From positions 1-64,000 of the forward strand of contig NZ_UAWH01000014.1 of assembly GCF_900447045.1 (NCBI RefSeq): a stretch of 64,000 nucleotides of DNA, written 5' to 3'. A program made the position numbers and the translations under genes. Shown here piece after piece: positions 59,097 to 64,000 of the stretch (its first letter is position 1; each line of letters starts with the position of its first letter). The notes below the pieces were generated by a model. The model made no database searches, had not been told where the DNA came from, and was given only the letters and a program-made list of their open reading frames with translations. The stretch comes from Clostridium paraputrificum. GTDB lineage: Bacteria > Bacillota > Clostridia > Clostridiales > Clostridiaceae.

Positions 59097-60044
59097 ATGT
59101 TAGAGATTGAAAAGCCAATAATTGAGTGTGTAGAATCAAACGAAGATGGTACTTACGGTAAATACGTAGTAGAACCACTTGAAAGAGGATACGGAATTAC
59201 TTTAGGTAATGCTCTTAGAAGAATTTTATTATCATCTTTACCAGGTGCTGCAACAACATCAGTTAAAATTGATGGAGTTCTTCATGAGTTCTCAACAGTT
59301 ACTGGAGTTAAAGAGGATGTTACAGAATTAATTCTTAACATTAAAGCTTTAGCTTTGAGAATGAATGGTGAAGGTCAAAAGACAATTTATATAGATGCAA
59401 AAGGTCCTGGGGTTGTAACAGGAGCTGATATAAAGACTGACGGTGATGTAGAGGTTGTTAATAAGGATTTACATATTGCAACGCTTGATGAAAACGGAAG
59501 ACTTTATATGGAACTAACAGTAAACAAAGGTAGAGGATATGTTACTCAAAATAAAAATAAGAGTGAAGATTTACCAATATCCGCTATTGCTGTAGACTCA
59601 ATATACACACCAGTTAAGAGAGTTAACTTTACAGTTGAAAATACTAGAGTTGGTCAAATTACTGACTATGATAAGTTAACTTTAGAAATCTGGACTAATG
59701 GTACAATTAAGATTGATGAGGCTATAAGCTTATCAGCTAAAATTCTTATAGAACATTTCAAGTTATTCATGTCATTAACTGACAATACGAATGATGTTGA
59801 AATCATGATAGAAAAAGAAGAAGATAAAAAAGAGAAAGTACTAGAGATGACTGTAGAAGAGCTAGATTTATCAGTTAGATCTTATAACTGTTTAAAGAGA
59901 GCTGGAATTAATACAGTTCAAGAACTTGCATCAAAGTCAATGGATGATATGATGAAAGTAAGAAATTTAGGAAAGAAATCTCTTGAAGAAGTTGAAAGAA
60001 AATTAAAAGAACTAGGCTTAGGTTTAAGACTAAACGATGAGTAA
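59097..60044 (+). CDS. rpoA: RNA polymerase alpha subunit
   Basis: 315 aa. N-terminal dimer domain ([23 protein letters not shown], about 30-52) and C-terminal domain with two HhH motifs (about 250-310, [19 protein letters not shown] and [12 protein letters not shown]). ATG 59097 behind AAGGAGGGT; the GTG at 59091 is too close to the site. Confidence 0.98.
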   Translation: MLEIEKPIIECVESNEDGTYGKYVVEPLERGYGITLGNALRRILLSSLPGAATTSVKIDGVLHEFSTVTGVKEDVTELILNIKALALRMNGEGQKTIYIDAKGPGVVTGADIKTDGDVEVVNKDLHIATLDENGRLYMELTVNKGRGYVTQNKNKSEDLPISAIAVDSIYTPVKRVNFTVENTRVGQITDYDKLTLEIWTNGTIKIDEAISLSAKILIEHFKLFMSLTDNTNDVEIMIEKEEDKKEKVLEMTVEELDLSVRSYNCLKRAGINTVQELASKSMDDMMKVRNLGKKSLEEVERKLKELGLGLRLNDE

Positions 60045-60056
60045 GGAGGTAAATCC

Positions 60057-60398
60057 ATGGCAGGTTATCGTAAGTTAGGTCGTCCTACTGACCAAAGAAG
60101 AGCTATGCTAAGAAGTCTTGTAACAAGTTTCTTAAAATACGGTAAGATTGAAACAACTGAAACTAGAGCTAAAGAAGCAAGAAGCCTTGCTGAAAAAATG
60201 ATTACTCTTGCGAAGAAGGGTGATTTACATTCAAGAAGACAAGTTCTAGCTTTTGTACAAGAAGAAGCTGTTGTAAAGAATCTTTTTGATAATATAGCTC
60301 CACAATACGCTGAAAGAAACGGTGGATATACAAGAATGTATAAGAAAGGTCCTAGAAGAGGGGACGGAGCTGAAATAGTTATACTTGAATTAGTATAA
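60057..60398 (+). CDS. rplQ: Ribosomal protein L17
   Basis: 113 aa. [19 protein letters not shown] start and the [21 protein letters not shown] end are typical. Ends the alpha operon; terminator follows. Confidence 0.99.
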   Translation: MAGYRKLGRPTDQRRAMLRSLVTSFLKYGKIETTETRAKEARSLAEKMITLAKKGDLHSRRQVLAFVQEEAVVKNLFDNIAPQYAERNGGYTRMYKKGPRRGDGAEIVILELV

Positions 60399-60404
60399 TA
60401 ATAA

Positions 60405-60436
60405 GGGGATTAAGTTGATACTTAGTCCCCATTTTG
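60405..60436 (+). terminator. Terminator of the alpha operon
   Basis: GGGGATTAAGT / ACTTAGTCCCC hairpin (one bulge pair) followed by ATTTTG. Confidence 0.8.
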
Positions 60437-60513
60437 TAATATAAAAATATATTTTTAGAGTATAAAGAATGTTCTATATAGTCTAAAGATATATGTCAAA
60501 TAGGAGGTAGTAT

Positions 60514-61359
60514 ATGGATAACTTTATGATAGACATAGATAATGTAACCTTTAAATATACATCAACTGAAGAACAAGAGGGTAAGGTGGTAATTAAAGGG
60601 GTTAATTTAAAAGTATCTAAAGGTGAATTTGTAGTAGTGCTAGGACATAATGGGTCTGGAAAATCAACTATTGCAAAACATATTAATGCATTGTTAACAC
60701 CTTCATCGGGTACTGTATTAGTGGATGGGATGGATACAAAAGATCAGCAAAACTTATGGGATATTAGAAGCAAAGCAGGAATGGTTTTTCAAAACCCAGA
60801 CAATCAACTTGTAGCAACAATAGTTGAAGAAGATGTAGCTTTTGGTCCTGAAAATTTAGGGGTAGATCCTAAGGAGATAAGAAAGCGCGTTGATGATAGT
60901 CTTGCTAAGGTTGGGATGAGTGAGTATAAGAGACATGCTCCACATTTATTATCTGGTGGGCAAAAGCAAAGAGTTGCCATAGCAGGAGTTTTAGCTATGC
61001 AACCTGATTGTATTGTATTTGATGAGCCTACTGCAATGTTAGACCCTAGTGGTAGAAAAGAAGTTATAAACAACATTAAAGAGTTAAATAAACAGCACAA
61101 TATTACTATAGTGTTAATAACTCATTATATGGATGAAGCAGCACAAGCTGATAGAATTATAGTTGTTGATGATGGCCAAATTAGGATGGAAGGAACACCT
61201 AGAGAAGTATTTTCTAAAGTTGATGTTATGAAAAAAATAGGATTAGATGTTCCGCAAGTTACTGAGTTAGCTTATGAATTGAGAAAAGAAGGTATAGATA
61301 TAAGTACTGAAATTTTAAATATAGATGAGATGGTGGATGCAATATGTCAATTAAAATAG
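60514..61359 (+). CDS. ecfA1: ECF transporter ATPase EcfA1
   Basis: 281-aa ATP-binding subunit of the shared energy-coupling module for vitamin and metal uptake. Walker [10 protein letters not shown] (about 45-53), Q-loop VFQNPDNQ, signature LSGGQKQR (about 147-154), Walker [10 protein letters not shown] and the His of ITHYMDE. It works as a heterodimer with EcfA2, overlapping by 16 nt, and with EcfT. Substrate-binding S components are not in the window. Confidence 0.97.
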   Translation: MDNFMIDIDNVTFKYTSTEEQEGKVVIKGVNLKVSKGEFVVVLGHNGSGKSTIAKHINALLTPSSGTVLVDGMDTKDQQNLWDIRSKAGMVFQNPDNQLVATIVEEDVAFGPENLGVDPKEIRKRVDDSLAKVGMSEYKRHAPHLLSGGQKQRVAIAGVLAMQPDCIVFDEPTAMLDPSGRKEVINNIKELNKQHNITIVLITHYMDEAAQADRIIVVDDGQIRMEGTPREVFSKVDVMKKIGLDVPQVTELAYELRKEGIDISTEILNIDEMVDAICQLK

Positions 61360-62201
61360 AAAGTTTAACACACATTTATATGCCTGGAAGTCCCTTTGAG
61401 AAAGTTGCTTTAAAGGACATTAATTTAACAATAAATGATAATGATTTTGTAGCTTTGATTGGGCATACAGGTTCAGGAAAATCAACTTTAATACAACATT
61501 TAAATGGATTGTTATCTCCTACAAAAGGGAAAATATATATTGATGATATAGATATAACGGAGAAAAATGTAAAGTTAGTAGATATCAGAAAAAAGGTTGG
61601 TTTAGTATTTCAATATTCAGAATATCAGTTATTTGAAGAAACAATAGAAAAAGATATTGAATTTGGACCCAAAAATCTTGGGTTATCTGATGAAGAAATA
61701 CATCAAAGAGTAGTTAAAGCTATGGAAATGGTAGGATTGGATTATAATGAGTATAAAGATAAATCACCATTTGATTTAAGTGGTGGACAAAAAAGAAGGG
61801 TAGCAATAGCTGGAGTAATTGCAATGAATCCTAAAACATTAATTCTTGATGAACCTACAGCTGGTCTGGATCCAAAGGGAAGAGATGATATATTAACTCA
61901 GATTAAAAAGTTACATGATAACTATGGAATGACTATAATACTTGTTAGTCATAGCATGGAGGATGTAGCCAATATTGCTGATAAAGTTATAGTGATGAAT
62001 AATGGAAGTGTAGAGTTACAGGGTCCTATTGATACTGTATTTAAAGAAGTAGAGAAATTAGAGAGTATTGGATTAGCAGTGCCACAGGTAACATATTTAA
62101 TGTTGAAGCTAAAATCATTGGGATTTGATGTATCAGATGGTATTTATACAATAAAACAAGCTAAAGAAGAAATAATTAAGCTTCTTAACAAGAATAACTA
62201 A
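61344..62201 (+). CDS. ecfA2: ECF transporter ATPase EcfA2
   Basis: 285 aa. Walker [11 protein letters not shown]-loop [14 protein letters not shown] (the YSEYQLFEE form is typical of EcfA2), signature LSGGQKRR, Walker B LILDEPTA and switch His in [11 protein letters not shown] 61344 lies inside ecfA1 in another frame. 12 nt before ecfT. Confidence 0.97.
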   Translation: MSIKIESLTHIYMPGSPFEKVALKDINLTINDNDFVALIGHTGSGKSTLIQHLNGLLSPTKGKIYIDDIDITEKNVKLVDIRKKVGLVFQYSEYQLFEETIEKDIEFGPKNLGLSDEEIHQRVVKAMEMVGLDYNEYKDKSPFDLSGGQKRRVAIAGVIAMNPKTLILDEPTAGLDPKGRDDILTQIKKLHDNYGMTIILVSHSMEDVANIADKVIVMNNGSVELQGPIDTVFKEVEKLESIGLAVPQVTYLMLKLKSLGFDVSDGIYTIKQAKEEIIKLLNKNN

Positions 62202-62213
62202 GGAGGTGGAATT

Positions 62214-63017
62214 ATGTTAAAGGATATAACTATTGGACAGTATATACCTGGTGAATCATTTACACACAAATTAGATCCGAGAACAAAAATAATAATAGCT
62301 ATATTATTCATTGCTTCTTTATTTATAATAAATAAGTTTGTTGGATATATTTTAGTAATTTCCTTCTTAGGAGCTATAATAGCAAATGCTAAAATTCCAG
62401 TTAAATTTATTTTTAAAGGATTAAAGCCGATTTTATTTTTAATAATATTAACTGCTGCATTAAATATATTTATGATAAAAGGTACTGCTGATACATTAGT
62501 ATTTGAGTTGGGGCTTATTAAGATATATTTAGAAGGATTGAGAACAGCTGCATTTATGGCCTTGAGGTTGGTATTTTTAATTACTGGAACTTCATTGCTA
62601 ACTCTTACAACATCTCCTATAGAATTAACAGATGGAATAGAAAGGTTATTAAGACCTATTGGAAAAGAAATAGCACATGAACTAGCAATGATGATGACTA
62701 TTGCTTTGAGATTTATTCCTACATTAACAGAAGAGACAGACAAAATAATGAAGGCTCAAAAAGCAAGAGGTGCAGATTTTGAGACAGGAAACATTATTGA
62801 AAAAGCTAAGAGTTTAATACCTTTATTAGTTCCTTTATTTATAAGTTCTTTTAGAAGAGCTGATGAATTAGCTATGGCAATGGAAGCTAGATGCTATAGA
62901 GGTGGTGCTGGGAGAACTAGAATGAAAGAATTGCAGTTTGGTTCTGTAGATATTATAGCTTTTGGAATTTTTTCTGTTTTATTTATTGGAAGCTTTATAA
63001 TAAGATTTGTTTTGTAG
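62214..63017 (+). CDS. ecfT: ECF transporter transmembrane subunit EcfT
   Basis: 267 aa with about five or more membrane segments (near 25-45, 47-65, 68-88, 105-125, 245-265). The coupling motifs are present: the long cytosolic helix region with ARG in KAQKARGADFE (about 180-190) and the second ARC in AMEARCYRGG (about 220-229), which grip the two ATPases. RBS AAGGAGGTGG. Confidence 0.96.
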   Translation: MLKDITIGQYIPGESFTHKLDPRTKIIIAILFIASLFIINKFVGYILVISFLGAIIANAKIPVKFIFKGLKPILFLIILTAALNIFMIKGTADTLVFELGLIKIYLEGLRTAAFMALRLVFLITGTSLLTLTTSPIELTDGIERLLRPIGKEIAHELAMMMTIALRFIPTLTEETDKIMKAQKARGADFETGNIIEKAKSLIPLLVPLFISSFRRADELAMAMEARCYRGGAGRTRMKELQFGSVDIIAFGIFSVLFIGSFIIRFVL

Positions 63018-63030
63018 GGTGTAGAAATCT

Positions 63031-63765
63031 ATGAGAAATATAAAGTTAACTATAGAATATGATGGAACAAGCTATGGGGGATGGCAGAAGCAAAAGAATA
63101 ACAGAACCATTCAACAGTGCATTGAAGAAGCAATTAAGTTACTTACAGGTGAAGAGGTTGAATTAATAGGAAGTTCTAGAACTGATGCTGGGGTTCATGC
63201 TAAAGGTATGGTTGCAAACTTCATTACTAATAGTAAAATTCCAGCTGATAAATTTAGAGAAGCTATTAATACTAAATTACCAGATGATATAGGAATAATT
63301 AAATCTGAAGAAGTTGATAAGAACTTTCATTCAAGATATGATAGTAAAGGTAAAACTTACTGTTATACATTAGTAAATAGATATGAAAAAGTATGCTTAG
63401 GAAGAAGTTATGTATATCAAGTTAGAGATGAATTAAATTATAATCTAATGAAAGATGCTGCAAAATATTTTTTAGGTAAGCATGACTTTAAGGCTTTTAA
63501 AACTAATGGAAGTTCTGTAAAGACTTCAGTAAGAACAATAAGTGGATTAGAACTAGAGTTAAAGGGTGATGTTCTAAAGATATTTATTAGTGCAGATGGA
63601 TTTCTTTATAATATGGTAAGAATTATAGTAGGTACCTTAATTGAAGTTGGAAAAGGAAAAATAAAACCAGAAGATATAGAAAGTATAATAAGAAACGGAG
63701 ATAGAAGTAAGGCAGGACCTTGCGTACCACCTAATGGATTAGTATTAGAAAAAGTTTTTTATTAA
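63031..63765 (+). CDS. truA: tRNA pseudouridine synthase A
   Basis: 244 aa; makes pseudouridine at positions 38-40 of the anticodon stem. Catalytic Asp in [10 protein letters not shown] (about 48-57), and the [17 protein letters not shown] (about 190-206) motif. Gene order ecfA1-ecfA2-ecfT-truA-rplM is common in Firmicutes. 13 nt behind ecfT. Confidence 0.98.
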   Translation: MRNIKLTIEYDGTSYGGWQKQKNNRTIQQCIEEAIKLLTGEEVELIGSSRTDAGVHAKGMVANFITNSKIPADKFREAINTKLPDDIGIIKSEEVDKNFHSRYDSKGKTYCYTLVNRYEKVCLGRSYVYQVRDELNYNLMKDAAKYFLGKHDFKAFKTNGSSVKTSVRTISGLELELKGDVLKIFISADGFLYNMVRIIVGTLIEVGKGKIKPEDIESIIRNGDRSKAGPCVPPNGLVLEKVFY

Positions 63766-63786
63766 TAAAAAAAGATATAAATAATG

Positions 63787-63815
63787 TTGACACGCCCGTA
63801 AGCGTGTATTATAAT
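63787..63815 (+). promoter_or_regulatory. Promoter of rplM(-rpsI) with palindromic spacer
   Basis: TTGACA (63787-63792), 17 bp, TATAAT (63810-63815), perfect consensus. The spacer is part of an inverted repeat ACACGC-CCGTAA-GCGTGT (63790-63807), unusual in this A/T-rich genome. Confidence 0.9.
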
Positions 63816-63821
63816 AATATT

Positions 63822-63928
63822 GTTTGTTAGAATATTTATGTATATAAGATCCACTAGCCCCGGGTCTTGACATAAATGCGGTAACTTTAAAGAGTGAAGC
63901 TAAAATGTAAGTTCAGGGAGGGAAAGAG
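63822..63928 (+). ncRNA. Leader of rplM (probable L13 leader)
   Basis: About 105-nt leader with GATCCACTAGCCCCGGGTC (about 63850-63867) and GCGGTAACTTTAAAGAGTGAAGC segments, richer in G/C than its surroundings. Position in front of rplM fits the L13 leader family known in Firmicutes, where L13 controls its own operon; identity is inferred from context. Confidence 0.6.
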
Positions 63929-64000
63929 ATGAAATCATACATTGCGAAAGCACAAGAAGTTGAAAGAAAATGGTATGTTGTAGATGCAGCTGGAAAGCCA
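63929..64000 (+). CDS. rplM: Ribosomal protein L13, N-terminal fragment
   Basis: The first 24 codons before the window edge read [20 protein letters not shown] and then AGKP, the usual L13 start (KWYVVDA...). ATG 63929 behind GGGAGGG at 63916-63922. rpsI (S9) is expected next, outside the window. Confidence 0.95.
   Translation, partial: MKSYIAKAQEVERKWYVVDAAGKP

Overview
The window is a low-GC, gene-dense chromosomal segment from a Firmicute, most probably a member of Clostridium sensu stricto. The A/T-rich codon use, strong AGGAGG ribosome binding sites, two tuf genes, a RicT/sigma-H/CtsR gene set, a proline T-box and the gene order disA - PIN/TRAM - ispD - proS - cysS - mrnC - rlmB - rae1 - sigH - tuf - secE - nusG all point that way. 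I cannot name the species from sequence alone.

Layout. 1-3340: a loosely packed stretch with an LD-carboxypeptidase fragment, a CorA-type transporter, a small membrane protein, a decayed group II intron and an M20-type peptidase whose metal site is altered. 3520-6910: tmk, the c-di-AMP receptor gene darA, holB, ricT, a small HMA-like protein and a 2[4Fe-4S] ferredoxin. 7680-12220: the heat-shock operon ctsR-mcsA-mcsB-clpC behind a CtsR box. 12300-13900: trxB with a glutaredoxin-like partner, facing a second, paralogous glutaredoxin gene. 14030-15774: a small unknown ORF and the nagR-nagB amino-sugar pair with a NagR-type operator. 15996-20959: radA-disA, a MazG-like small protein on the other strand, a PIN/TRAM membrane protein and ispD. 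20960-26970: a T-box leader and proS, cysS, mrnC, rlmB, rae1 and sigH.

27046-63765 is the transcription/translation supercluster: tRNA-Thr, tuf, rpmG-secE-nusG-rplK-rplA, rplJ-rplL, rpoB-rpoC, rpsL-rpsG-fusA-tuf, the full S10/spc/alpha ribosomal set from rpsJ to rplQ (with secY, adk, map, infA and rpoA), then ecfA1-ecfA2-ecfT and truA. The window ends inside rplM behind a strong promoter and a leader. Each block starts with a recognisable sigma-A-type promoter, and several have structured leaders: L10 leader/attenuator, hairpins before rpoB and rpsL, a folded rpsL-rpsG spacer, a ~195-nt leader before rpsJ, a folded leader before rpsM and a leader before rplM.

How it fits together: most genes serve growth (ribosome, RNA polymerase, elongation factors, secretion, ECF vitamin uptake). 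The accessory part is protein quality control, thiol redox, cell-wall sugar catabolism and c-di-AMP signalling (DisA makes the nucleotide, DarA binds it). I found no CRISPR array, prophage, toxin-antitoxin pair or obvious new defence system. The most interesting signals are the 232-nt group II intron relic sitting exactly behind a terminator, a McsB that lacks its usual ATP-binding arginines, a CsoR/CstR-like inverted repeat in front of trxB, and several leader RNAs that may be undescribed regulatory elements.
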